Shown here piece by piece: positions 1 through 12,698 of a stretch of DNA of 62,359 bases (positions are counted from its first letter, which is position 1; each line of letters starts with the position of its first letter). The notes below the pieces were generated by a model. The model had not been told where the DNA came from and ran no database searches. It saw only the letters and a list, made by a program, of their open reading frames with translations. The stretch is from Plantago elongata (lineage: Eukaryota; Streptophyta; Magnoliopsida; Lamiales; Plantaginaceae), in the NCBI GenBank assembly GCA_036897095.1, contig JAYMSP010000267.1, positions 1 to 62,359 of the forward strand. The letters run 5' to 3'. Position numbers and translations under genes: made by a program.

Positions 1-2
1 GT

Positions 3-140
3 TGACTTTCAACAATGTATTCTTAAAAGAGTTAACTCTTATTAAAAAAAGTGCTTGTTTCAGTAAAACGTGCATTACAAGTTAATAGTTATTAGTAGAA
101 AATAGACTAGCTCCGTGGTAATGAATAATTATAGATTAGA
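3..140. repeat. Left copy of exact 138-bp terminal direct repeat
   Basis: These 138 bases are identical to the last 138 bases of the window, in direct orientation. The match stops at bases 1-2, which are GT here and AA before the right copy. An exact end overlap of this length usually means that the assembly closed on itself, as a circle or as one unit of a tandem array. The implied unit is 62,219 bp. A genuine terminal repeat of a linear element is possible but less likely, because nothing else at the ends looks terminal: there is no telomere repeat or inverted repeat. The repeat holds no gene. Confidence 0.95.
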
Positions 141-1000
141 AAGGAGATACCTTAAAATGTTAGATAGATTATATTCTATCTTGTCTTTTCTAAGCATATA
201 TTTATTCCTTGTGTTACTAAGGCAAGTTAGGACAAGAGTATTGCGTATTAAATACAAAATTAAGTAATTTTTCTTTACATAGTAAATAAGCATTTCATAA
301 AAAAAGAGAACCCGGCTTATACTTTTTATAGCATAAGATAAGTTTAAAGCACATACTAGAACACCAACAAAGAAAGAGCAAGGTACAGGCAAGTTATTGA
401 TATTTCTAAAAAAAAAGTATATACGTTACAGTTCTTCCTGTTAGCAAATAATAGATATATTTGAGGAGTAATGCACAAGAGACTATATTATATCTTTAAA
501 TTATATCCCACCAATAAATTAGCTAATTTATCTAACATGCTATAGGCAAATAACTACAAAGTACTACATAAACTAAGTACAGAAAGATGGTATACATGTT
601 ACGGAGATCTTCTTAGTAGAAGACAAATTGTAGGCTTCATTTACTAGAGTTGTTTTCATTGTTGTGCAATATTACCCCATTACCCCAAAGCATTACAAGA
701 ATTTATTACTATGTGTTCTATTTAATCACTTATGTTTCTAGCTTGCCATAAACATATACTTTTTGAACTTTATTAGCGAGACTTTTGAAAAATACTTGCC
801 TTAATTACTCTATTTGTTATTACTTAAAAAAAGGAAATATATATTAAGGAAAAAGCCGTATCATATATCACAAAAGAAACCTATATATAGGAAATGCTTG
901 TACATAAATACTTTATTAGGTTTATTCACATACATTTTATAAAATAGAGGTTACTAAGTACTTAGTTTATACTTTAATTTATGCATCTCTTAATATAAAA
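141..1000. other. Non-coding, mixed composition; continues the right end of the window
   Basis: I see no gene here. In a 120-base sample at 421-540 the (CpA+TpG)/(ApC+GpT) ratio is about 1.1. At 781-900 it is about 1.0. At 1,081-1,200 it falls to about 0.5. The first kilobase therefore belongs with the mixed DNA at the right end of the window, and the strongly CpA-depleted block starts near 1.0 kb. A minus-strand frame of 87 codons at 129-392 is a chance-length open frame in A+T-rich DNA and has no recognisable motif. Confidence 0.5.
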
Positions 1001-4000
1001 TGTGCCCTGGAACAAACTCCTTTCTTAACAAAACTCTCGTAACTAATACTATTATTACCTGCAATAAATTTTATTTTTACTTAATATTATAGTGAAATCT
1101 TACACTAAATACCTTGGTAAATGCCTAAATTTGGGGGTAGGATACTAGTTTCTCTAGTAGTCTTAGCGCGTACTTATCCATGTAATATTTACTTAAGATT
1201 AGACTTTATTTTATAACTACATGTTCTAAGCCACCCCTAAATAATAGAATAGCTTTACTAAGTAAGCTGTATTTTCTAAGTTGCAAAGTATCCTTGTGTA
1301 AAGTAGTTAGTACTCTTTTCTCTTTACTATATTTACTTTAAATAAGTAACTGGCTAGAGGACCCTCTCAAAGATAGAGTCTTTTATAATTATTAAGCTTA
1401 CATACTTTTATCCCTTCTAAAACGGGCAAGTTATTAATTCTATATATTATTATTTATCTCTAAGCACTTAATAGTAATGCCTATTTAGCCTTGAAAGTAA
1501 AAGTATAAGTGATGCGACTATGTTTTATAAATAGTGAGTCTTTATTATAACGTAGGATACATGCCCTTCCTCTTCTTTAGTATACATATTAAGGCAAGAA
1601 ACGCCCCTTAGAAACTCCTTACTTGACAAAGAGCTATATTTATTATATTAATTTCATGCCCTAACACACCTCTCGCTAATAAAGCATCTATAGTTGTTGG
1701 GCTTAAAAGAAAGCTGATACTTCTATAACTTACCCTAGAGTTTAAGAGTTTATATGACTAAAGAGTATATCACTAGACAAGATTTCCTTACACTACTGCC
1801 TTTTACTAAGAGCATACACATATAAAATTACTAACTAGCTTCCTTAGTAATACTATTAAGCTTATCTTAGGCATGCTTTATTATATAAATTTTTAATACG
1901 TTATAAAGAGAGTAATATCCCCAAAAATATAAAGGACTAACTAATGGTACCGTATACTATACTAGGGTATTTTCAAGAGTTTTTTACTTATGAAATAATT
2001 TAGAAAAGATTTAAACATACACTAATATCATCCTAATATTTTATAAAGGAATGTGTAATTACTAAAGATTTAATTATTCTCTAAAGTACCTTAAGTAACA
2101 AAGAATGTTAGAGTAAATTACTAGTGTCTTATGAGAAAGTAACGAGTCTATTACTAATAAGTACTTCCCTATTATATTTAAAGAGATATATACAAGCACG
2201 AAGTTGCATTTAGACTATTCTATTTAGTTAGAGCTATTAATTATATATTAATAAATTAAACGTTTTTTTATAAATACCTAATTAAAATATAGGTAAAAGA
2301 GAAGAAATCCTCTTCTCTTTAATTCTTTAATAAATATTCGTGCATTAATTATGGCATAATATATCTTCATTTAACAAGAGCACACTTAACAAATAATTGT
2401 ATACTGGTTTAAAAAGAAGTTATTATTTCTCCATCACTACTAAAAAAAGCTACTTAAGTATATCGTATATCTTATGGAGCATTTTAATTATAAAAGATTA
2501 GAATTAGATTTGTACTTGTTATACTTTAAATATTAAGAAAAGTAAATACCCCTAAAGACTATAAATAAGGGAGATTTTTTAGGGTCCCCTACTTATACTT
2601 ATAATAATGAATTATCTTTGCACACTCTTAATAAGATTAGTTACTAAGCAGCGCACCTATATTTATATCTATAATACGCGCTTTAAAGCATTTACTTTAT
2701 TATAGGGAGCGGCCTTATTATGTATTACATATTATATTTAAAAATACATAGTTTATTTATAATATATTAAGCAAGTATCTCCTAGAATAATTTCATTATG
2801 ATCAAGACTTTGTAGGCTAGCAAGTACTCTACAACATAGTAGATACTACTAAATTAGACAAAGGCCTATTGTAGAAATAACTTACGAATAAACTAAGACT
2901 TTAAAGGTGTTATAGAAAGTAGGTACTCCCTCTTACAAATATGTATCTAGTTAAGCGCGTATAAGTCGCCCTATTTGTATTTATAGTTTAGTATAATTTA
3001 AGTCTTAACTATTCAAAATATTCTAGGGTATAAGGAATCTCTTTCATTAATAATAGATGCTTTTATTTATACTTTCTCTTAAATTATTAATACTCTATTT
3101 TAAATACCCAAGTACCATTCTATAGGCTCTTGGCAATAATGCTATAGTAAATAGCGTATTTTACCTTTATAAATAATAATAAAGATTAACTAATGTATTA
3201 CAAAAAAGTTATTCATACTGAATTATTAAAGAATTATAAGAGAAACACAAGCACCTCTTTATTAAAAGCTTGGAGGTGCTATTACTACTAACTAAGAATT
3301 ATGGCCTAGTAAGTTACTCGAAGTAGGAGTACTCTTTAATTTATTTAACACTTATGTAAGAGCTAAATTAGAGTGCTGCTATATTTTACCCTCTTGGTCT
3401 TGTAGAAGGTAGATTGTCAGGTGTAAAGGCGTATTCCATTATTAGTTATTCATAGAGAAGTTGTCTTATAACTTCATAGGAGCATTTGTATTCAATATAA
3501 AGATTGGTTAGAGAGTGTGCTTCTATAAGGTTTTTATTAAGTATAATAAAGTAGGAGTAGATAAGTATAAAGTTATTTCTCTAGTACATAAAAAATATAA
3601 CATATTATCCAGCACAAATTTAATAATCAACCTTTAATTTAAAATAATTATTTATAATAGCGTAACTTAAGAGGTACTAGTTCTTTAATAAACATAGATA
3701 AAGTGCTCGGCTATGCGGGAAATAACTGCTAAATAATACTATAATGAAGACTTATTCTAACCATTGCACAGGGGGATAAACCTTTTCTCCCTTTACTTAG
3801 TAAATAATTAAATACGTCTCCTTTTCTTTATTACTAAAAGTATAAGTGTAAAGGCAAAACTATTTATACGTACTACCTATATATAAGAAAGCAAAGAGCT
3901 CCTAGTACTGCATAAAAAAAGATTTTCTCTAGAGTCTCTCCCAACTCTAGTACTCATAGGAAAGTAAACTACTTTATAATTATAATATGGCATAGAAGAA

Positions 4001-7000
4001 CTCCTTATTAATAAACTAAGATAAGATACAGCTTGGTTTTAATCTCTTTTATAAAGAGAACTAAGGTACCTTAAGGCTAACAGGCTATGATTCTTTGCTA
4101 AAGGAGTATCCTATAGCGTGACTATAATTATTTATTAATATGTAGAAGTACTTAAATAAATAGATCCAAGAGTTAGTAACGGATATCGTACGTAGTTTAC
4201 ATATAACAAAGCAGCTATAAATAATATAAGAGGCTCCTTTCATAAAATAAGCGATAAATTTCATGCTTACATATTCATTATTATAAAAAGGCATTCTTAT
4301 AAAGGGAAGAAGAACTCATTTACTAGTAATGTACTTAACTAACCATCGCTTGTTACTTTGTTACTAGAGAGTTATGATGCACCCTTTCCTTTGTTCTTCT
4401 AGATAATAAGTGCATATCTCTTTTAAGCCTATAGAGGGCCTAGAGTAATTATCCTATATTTCATAGCTTAACAAAAGGAGAGTAATTCGTGCCTTTCATT
4501 GAAGTACTACGTTATAAAGAGTTCGCTTGCTTAGGACTAGAGCACTTTAGCATATAACATTAATAGAAACACTTATATACTTCATAATTAAGCATTAAAT
4601 ACTCTAACTCTAGAAAGAAGTCACCTACATTTCGAAGCTAAATATATAATAAATATAAGAGAAAACTCTCCTCTAGCAAGAGTACTATCTCCTTATAGGT
4701 ATTTGTAAAAGGAGTTCTAATCATAATTATTTAATAATTTATAAAAAAGTACTATTTCCTATAGAATTTAATGTAGCAAGGTATTTCTCTTGATTATACC
4801 CTCTCTCATTACTTACGCGTATAATTGAGCCTTGATTCTCTTTAATAATTCTATTATAAATAGCTTGTTGAAGTATAATCTCCTTAAGCACTTATTAGAA
4901 AGTTATATTGTAACTTGTAACTATCAATTATGTATACTGGTACTTTATCTCTTATACTTTATAGTAAGGGCCCTGGGTAACTACTAGTCCCTTGTAGTTC
5001 ACTATTATAATATCTTCCTTATTTTATTTTAAATAAGGAGTACTCTTTTCTATAAGGTATGTACTTACAAGAGCTTAATTTTAAGGTATTGTAGGAACTT
5101 ATCATTTACTAAAGTATCATTTCTAAGTTATAATATGTAAGTAAGGTATGCTAATTCTCCGTCTAGTCTAGTGTAAGAGTAATGCCTTATTTATTTAAGA
5201 TACATTCTAAATATTTATAAAGTAAAGTACGAAGAGAGTATCCCCTCTAAAACCTTTTCTCTATAAAGTCATAAGTCAGGTATTTTCCAGTTACTTGTCT
5301 TTTACAGTTTCAGTTAAATATTAAAAGCTATAATAAATTAAATAGTCTAAGGCTTTTATCAGAAATTAGAGCGCAAAAGTAGCTCTTACTCTTAGGAGCA
5401 GCTTTATAGCCTTAAGAGAACTCTACCCTAGAAGCACCCATAATTACTAGATTACTAGTTAAAGGAGATACCCTATAATGTATTGGTACCTTATACTAGC
5501 TTATAGAGATTACTTAAGCTAAAGTTGTATTTTAGATGATACTTAGACCATATACCCATAGTATCTATCTAGCGTAAGAAGAAGTACGCCCTTTATTTTA
5601 GGTGAAGTATATAAATGCTTTAGTGTAAGAACAAATTAGTTCAATATAACTTCTTATAGTCTAAATCTTAGTAATGAGTTTATATGTTTTCCCATAAACA
5701 TAAATACTCATTTTAAAAGAGTTTCTACATAGAAGTTGCTCTATCAATGATAAATAGCTCGTACTTTTCTAGCTAATTTAGAACTTTAACGATACTAAAG
5801 AAACATACACTTTAAGTTATGATTCCACTATAAAATCTTTATCTATAAAATATAAGATATAATAGTTACTAGTGACTTATGTAAATGCTATGATCTTTCC
5901 CGGCCCCTAATATTTAAGTAATAATTAACGCATGTAATATAAAAGAACTAAAGTGCGCGTCAGTAACTCTAGGGAAATCCTGTATTTAATAGATACTAAT
6001 ATCTTGTCTAAAGGAATAAAGCAGCTCTACTTATGATAATAACTTAAGCATAAATTTATCAAATAATATGGTAGGGCGCTCTAGTAAATTTTAGTATATT
6101 AAAATATGTAGGTTATCATAAGCAAAGCCATAATTAAGTCTTTCTATAAATGCATTCCTTCGGCATACTGCTCTCCAACTTCCTCTAGCATTTAGGTATT
6201 ATTTACTACGGCATTTATTATGTGAAGTCCTTTTATATTTTAAAAGGCTAATTAATTATTAATATACAGCGTACGTGGGCACTCTGGCATATAATTCTAT
6301 ATATTATGGTATTGCTTTAGTATTTAATAAGTACAAATATAATCTCACACCACCTATATAGCCCCTTTATTTACTAGAGAAATTCTTTTTTTTTAGCCTT
6401 ATACAAGCAACAATTATATAAATAGTAGTATACTCCTCTCATTAAATATAATATAAGGTGATCAAGGTACTTATTATGCTTATGCTAACAATTTAAGTTA
6501 CACAAGTTAATATAAGGCACTACTCCCTTCTTTTTAAAATATATTTGCGCGGAGTAAATTAAGTGGTCTTTCCTCTCTTCTTGGGAGCAGTAGCTTCTTT
6601 AAGTCAAACTAATACAAAATTTTGTTAAGTGTTCTTTTTTTATGGGAAGATTTTTTATGCCATAATTAATAACTAACTCTTTATTAAATATAGAGATGCA
6701 CTTATGCTTTTGCTAAATATTTCGTGTACTAGACAAAAAATATTTTCTATAACATATGAGGGCGAAGCGTCCTTACCAACAGCACGGTTTTATACAATTG
6801 CAAAGTCATTTATAAGTATATTTAAATATAATACATATAAAGAGCGACTCATCTAATCTAGTATTATAATATGAGAGAACTCCTTAATAAGAAAAGCCTC
6901 CACTTTATGAGGACACCAATATCCTATATATTGGCTTAGAGGAGTGATGAAGTAACCTTTCCTCTATAAGGTGTAGGCGCTATCTTAAGCTTAAATAATT

Positions 7001-10000
7001 GTTTAAGTATAAATATTAAACTCTATTTCCTAGAAATTCGACCTTTAGTGTTGTTAGGTATTTTCAAAAAAAATTAATCTTATATAATTAATAAATACTT
7101 AACTATAATAAATATAATTTAAAGTAACTCTATTTACACAAGGTAAAGTTGAAGAAACTCTTATATTAATAGGAGGGAACTCAGGAGAGATAACCATTAA
7201 CTTTGTGCTTTAGAAAAGACACTCGCCTAATAGTTTTAAGGGAGACTCAGGTAAATAATAGCGCATTTGCATATAATTATTCTAGACATTTTATTCTTTA
7301 TTAAGAAAGTATACTATTACATAATTAAAGCCTAGCTTTTTAGAAAATATAGCAAGATACATGGTCAGGAACTCTCCCTACCATCTAGTAAATAATTTTT
7401 ATACTTAAGGGTTTTTTATAATATACTCCTACATCTCCCTTGATTTTAAATAATTGGGTAAATAAGTAACTCTCTATCTTTATAAAAACACTACAAGGAA
7501 TACAGATCATCTTGAGTACACTTATTAATATAAGTATGTTTTGACTAGAGGCACTTTAATACTTTCTCTTGCTTGGGGAAATATATACGCGTCTCTAGTT
7601 CACTAGTGCCTGCTCTTTTATAAGCCATGTATTTGCCTACGAAGTCTCTTTAACCATTACTTTACCATTATTTGATTGTTTTCGGAAGCACTTACTACCT
7701 AATTATAGTATAGCTAAACCTCTATTATTATAAATATAAGGCCTTTAAACCTCTCTCCTAACAAAGTATGTAAATTTTGTCTTTCTAGATAATTAAACCT
7801 TTACTTTCTTAAAAAATATATAAATAAGGGCCTAAAGGTATATTACTCCTCCTTCTCATTTAAGTAGTTAAGAGGTATTCTATTAGCATTAGCTTTTCTA
7901 AAAAAGGGCGCTGCGTACTAGTGACTTGAGGAAATAATGTCTTACTATAAACTATGTATTTACTAAAGTCACTTAATTATTAGAGGTTACCCTATAAGAT
8001 TTAGTTATGTACTCTTCAAGTGGGCTTCTTTACTAGGTAATGCTCTAGTATTATTTATAGAGCAGTAATATATGTTAGAGAAATAGGTAGGGCTAATAAT
8101 CCCTAAAAGTTTACTTATAACTGAAGAAGAGATACGTCCAATTACTCTCTTATAAATAATAGTTAAGCCTTAAATATGTAAGTATACTGGGCACTTTACT
8201 AATGTAGCTCATATTTATATAAACCTAGAACTAGAGCACTCCCTTCTAGTTATTTTATTTTAAGCACTTGATTAGGTACAAATATATGCGTGAACTTATT
8301 TAGAGTACCCCTTACTTTTCTCTATACTTTTCTAGAAAGTTTCTTTAGAGCTCTTATTTGTCAGTACTTTATGGTTTCCACAATATTTATAGGCTAGAGA
8401 GTTCTTCCTTAATATGTCCGCGTAACTTATATATATGTGACTTGAATAACTTGATTGCAATAGGAAGTACTATAACATACATGATTTGTTAGTAATAAAT
8501 ATTTAAGTCTTTACTACTTTAAATATGTTTTAGGGAATAATACCCTTTTGCTATAGAGCTATCCTTTATATAATAGAGTAATCCTATAGTTTTTATAAAA
8601 AATTAATTGTAGAAGAATGCTTGCCGATGTTTTCCTATAACAAGGGTAAGAGAGAAATGCGCCTGAGAAGGATAACGTGTTCCCTCTTTAGTAATATTTG
8701 TATAGGAGATACTTCATCTTTTATGGTGCACTTTAACTAGTGCATAAAAAAGAGAAGAGTCCTTAGAGCTTAGCTTTAATATACTAAATACAAAGGGATA
8801 ATGGTATATTAAAAATAACTTATATAACATCAAGCATTATTTATTATATTTTAATAAAGGAAAGGTTATTACCTAGAGCTCTCCCCATCTTACTTAAGTA
8901 AAAGAACCTTCTCTTAATCTACTAATTATAAACTTGTGCAACGTATATTATTATGAAATTGTAAAAGGATAAACACTTTGATAAGTATCTAACACTACAG
9001 CAAGAAAAGTTGCTTTAGATCTATTTATGCTTGAGAAAGAGTCGTAAAGTACCTCCTTTGTAAAAAATAGTTTTAGCTATTATTGAAGCATAATTACGAA
9101 TACTTCCAATAATAATAATTAAGAAAGTGTCCTGTACTCTTGCTCCTTTCACACTAGTATACCGTACGTAAGAGTTTATATATATTACTTAGGAGTCCTT
9201 TTTATTACAATAGATACATGAAAATGAAATGCTTAATTAGACTTATTAACTTACGTGGCCTAATAATATTTAGTAGAGCTCTTTTTAAATTTTTTATATA
9301 ATTATGTAAAATTCTTAAGACTGTTATTCTAAATTATGTTTCTAAATACCTTGCTTTTAGGGAAGATAAGGGTACTCCTCTATAGGAATAATTCTGTAGT
9401 TAAGAAATAGTTAGGCTTTATTTATAATGTGAACTAAAGGATTACTCACTACTAGCACTTAAGAGTTGTGACTTATTGAGAGATAAAAGGTTTTTTTAAT
9501 AAATACTTACGCAATCCTCTGACGTACCTTAAGAAGTAGTAATATAAAGAAACTTATAGCTTTGTAAATAATTAATCTATTACTATATAAGAGAGAGAAG
9601 GTACTTTTAATTATCTTATGCAAGAGTATTTACACACTTTATAGATTTATAGAGAAGAGCCTACTAATAGTAACTAATTATGCTATACTCAATTAAATTA
9701 TTGCTTAAGAGAGAGTATCTGTGCCCTCTACTAAATATATTTATCTATCTAATAGGAGTAAAACTCTATTTTATGCATGAGAAGCCTACTTTTTATTAAA
9801 GGTTGAGTTATTATTCTACCTATGTTAGTATTTACCTTATATTAGAGTTAGACCTTGCTAGTAAATAATTATGTTGTAGCTCTTTACGTAAACTTATCTC
9901 TTGGTAGAGTATAGGAGTTACCTTATCTTAAAAAAGGAAGAAGTGCACAGAGTTAAGGAAAAGTAATTAAGAATATATCTAAGGGCTCAGCCTTTCTCAA

Positions 10001-11400
10001 CCTTTATAGTAAGAGATATATTAGCTCTCTTATTAAGTCTACTTTGCTTAGATTATTTATTAAATAGAAATATCCTATAGCATTATCGAGCCATAGTTAT
10101 TTCTTAACTATAAAATTATTCCCTATATAAGTGCCTGAAAAGTACTGCCCTTATCTATAAATGCTAGATATTTTCCAAGATACTTAGATTAAAGTTTCAT
10201 AAAATTATAATCTATTAGATAATAGTACAAAACATAGCGATTCCTTTCATAAATAACATAGTATATAAAGTAACTCCTTAAGAGATACCCATTTACTTTA
10301 TACGAAGGGTTAAGAAGGATAAGGACTCTCTACTCTAGTATTCTTGGAGAAGAGGTTATTTTTGAGTACTCTCTATGCAAGATATTAAGTAATAGGGGTT
10401 GCCTAAATACTTTTCTTTAGATCTTTAAAACCTTAAGAAAGAGTACTGACTCTATTATTAAAGAAAGGTATATAAAAGGTAAGGGAGCTTGTCTAGTCAG
10501 TGAATACTTTACATAAGGAGTAATATCACACTTTTGCTAACAAGGCGTAACTCTAATTTAAGATATAGTTTTATAAGCTTGTATTTAAATAACTTCTTAA
10601 CCATTAGCTTAAAATAATTTGCACTTTTCTATAAGATAAACTTAAGGTAAACTCAGAGGAACATACTTTCCTCTCTAACAACGGGGTATTCTTCTTTAAA
10701 GAGAAAAGCCTAAGACTAAGGTTAAGGCGACTCAAGTATTACCTTGAATTAAAAATATAACATAGAGTATAAAATAACTTCTCACATATTACTTGCAGGA
10801 GTAAGGCTTAGTATAAGTAATTACTTGCTTTTCAATAGCAAGAGATGGAGATTCTAGTAAAGACACTCAAGAAAAGAGCTCATTACTGTTGTTTATGCTT
10901 TAGCCTATACTATAGTTTTTATTAAATATATGAAGTTATTAGATATGAAGTACTTTATTAGTATAAGATCTTGGTCCTATCTAATATTTTACTGAATCTT
11001 TTAAGGCGTAATTAGAATAGTATTTTCCTAGAACATATTATAAGAGTGTGGTACTATTTCTTACATAAAGTGTTAGGTATGTATGTGCCAAGGTATTTAT
11101 AAAAAGTTCTATAATATTTAATAATAATAACTTGAGTATACAAATCTATAATTAATGTAGGGATAGATAACTCTTTACTATAAGATGGCTAAAGAACTCT
11201 CTAAGAGACGCATTCACTCTTTGTTAACTAACTAAAGTATAAAAAGTATAACAAGCCTCGTCTTTAAAATACAAGCACTAGTGTAAGTACCAGCTCCTTT
11301 ATTATTAAGTCTGCTATTCTAAGATATGTAATTGACCCCTATAAACAAGCGCATAATTAAATTTCTTTCTCTAAAATATATGTTAGCTTACATTTATCTT
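1000..11400. other. RIP-like CpA/TpG-depleted non-coding block 1
   Basis: This A+T-rich stretch has dense TAA and TAG in all six frames and no recognisable gene. In the sample 5,401-5,520 I counted CA 2, TG 2, AC 9, GT 3, about 24 TA and 11 AT. The substrate ratio is therefore about 0.33 and TpA/ApT about 2.2. CpT/ApG words stay common, so the C loss is specific to CpA and equal on both strands. This is the known outcome of repeat-induced point mutation in Pezizomycotina, which turns CAA/CAG into TAA/TAG and TGG into TAG. I infer that the block is heavily mutated former repeat DNA, probably transposons, but no ancestral element can be named by eye. The right boundary near 11.4 kb is estimated to within about 150 bp. 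Confidence 0.6.
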
Positions 11401-12210
11401 TTTTTGCACGAGTGTCTAACTCTATAAAACAGGGAGTACTGGATTTTCTTCGCTCGTCTCATCTTTTATATTTGCAATTACTAACATTCTAAAATATTTA
11501 TTCTTCCATTTATCTTAATTCTTAATGCAAACAGAAGTAAGGTTGTTGCTAAACCTATAATATACTATCTCAGTTAGTTAGGTGTGAAAAATACATCAGG
11601 TAGAAATACTTTTTCATTTTTAATTACGCTTCTATTAAAATTTCTTACTGGGTACAAGAAAGACGGTCTTACACATATCAGCATAGTAGTTTGAAACTAA
11701 CAAACAAGCATCTTCCTGGCTTCTTATCACTCCTTGAATATTTTATGTGTAGACTATAACTCTAATTTTTTGATACTTAAGGATCTATTTCTTTGACAAA
11801 CTTAGTTTATGTTCCTTTATTTGAGACAAGAATCGTTTCGTTGGTTAATGAAAGAGGCTTGGGGTGCGTTATTAGAAATTATATTATTGTGCTTTTTAGA
11901 CCCTTAAAATAAAATAGACATTGCTAAACTTTTTTGGTTAAAACTGGCGGATTCGAATATTTTTCAAGTAGTCAGTCCCTTTAGGAATTACCTTATTTTT
12001 AACTTATGTAAACTTATAGCCTTAAAAACTTCTAATTTTATGAGTGTATTTTATGTAATGTATAGATCTGATTAATCTAAAAAGAACGGCTTTGATACCC
12101 ACATATCATTTAGCTTGTGCCTGGACACGTGTCTTATTTAACTGATTTTACTCTCTCTTAAACAATTACTAGTTACTATATACTAAATAGCCTCGCTCGG
12201 GAGACGTTTT

Positions 12211-12393
12211 ATGACAAAAATAAAAGTTGTATTCGTGCTCAAAACTTCTAATAGATTATTTCATTTTCCCGCTAGCACAGATGTAGTGAATTTTTTCGCA
12301 TCTTCTCACGGTTTGGTTATTAGACAGAGTGTAAGTCTAAGACCATACCAACGCATTTTCAAGCATTTGCTTTATTTAATAAAGTTTTCATAA
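12211..12393 (+). CDS. Short open frame, 60 codons, unrecognised (weak candidate)
   Basis: An ATG-started frame of 60 codons lies in non-RIP island 1. An in-frame TAA sits 30 bases upstream of the ATG, so the start cannot move far. The predicted peptide is basic, begins MTKIKVVFVL and ends in a hydrophobic and basic tail (KHLLYLIKFS). By eye the spacing KI-V-L, then DVV, then G-V-I, then a VSL segment loosely recalls the N-terminal strand order of ribosomal protein uS10. The peptide is only about 60% of that family's length and lacks its conserved C-terminal part, so I do not assign it. There is no clear ribosome binding site and no neighbouring gene. Open frames of this length are expected by chance many times in a window like this. 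Treat it as hypothetical. Confidence 0.12.
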   Translation: MTKIKVVFVLKTSNRLFHFPASTDVVNFFASSHGLVIRQSVSLRPYQRIFKHLLYLIKFS

Positions 12394-12680
12394 AGTAGGA
12401 AAAATTTTATTATAGTATTTATTAGAGTAAGTAATAGTAGACGTAGTAAGACAACCTTATTTCCATGCATAACAGACTATATATTATGATAATATACTAC
12501 ATCAGATCCCAATAGCGAAGATTTACAAGAGATCAAGAATATGTACAATGACTTTGGCTCAATCTCGAAAAACAAAGAATGGAGTAAAGAAAAACTTTTA
12601 GTAGATCAAATTTATGATAACAAACGTGGCTTTTTTTTAACTTAGAAGAAAGGCAGGGGCAGAGATTCAAAAGACAAAAG

Positions 12681-12698
12681 ATAATATATATATATTAT
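12681..12698. repeat. Perfect 18-bp AT palindrome
   Basis: ATAATATATATATATTAT is its own reverse complement. It could extrude as a cruciform or could be a simple (TA)n expansion flanked by matching AT. There is no gene next to it, so a regulatory role is not suggested. Confidence 0.9.
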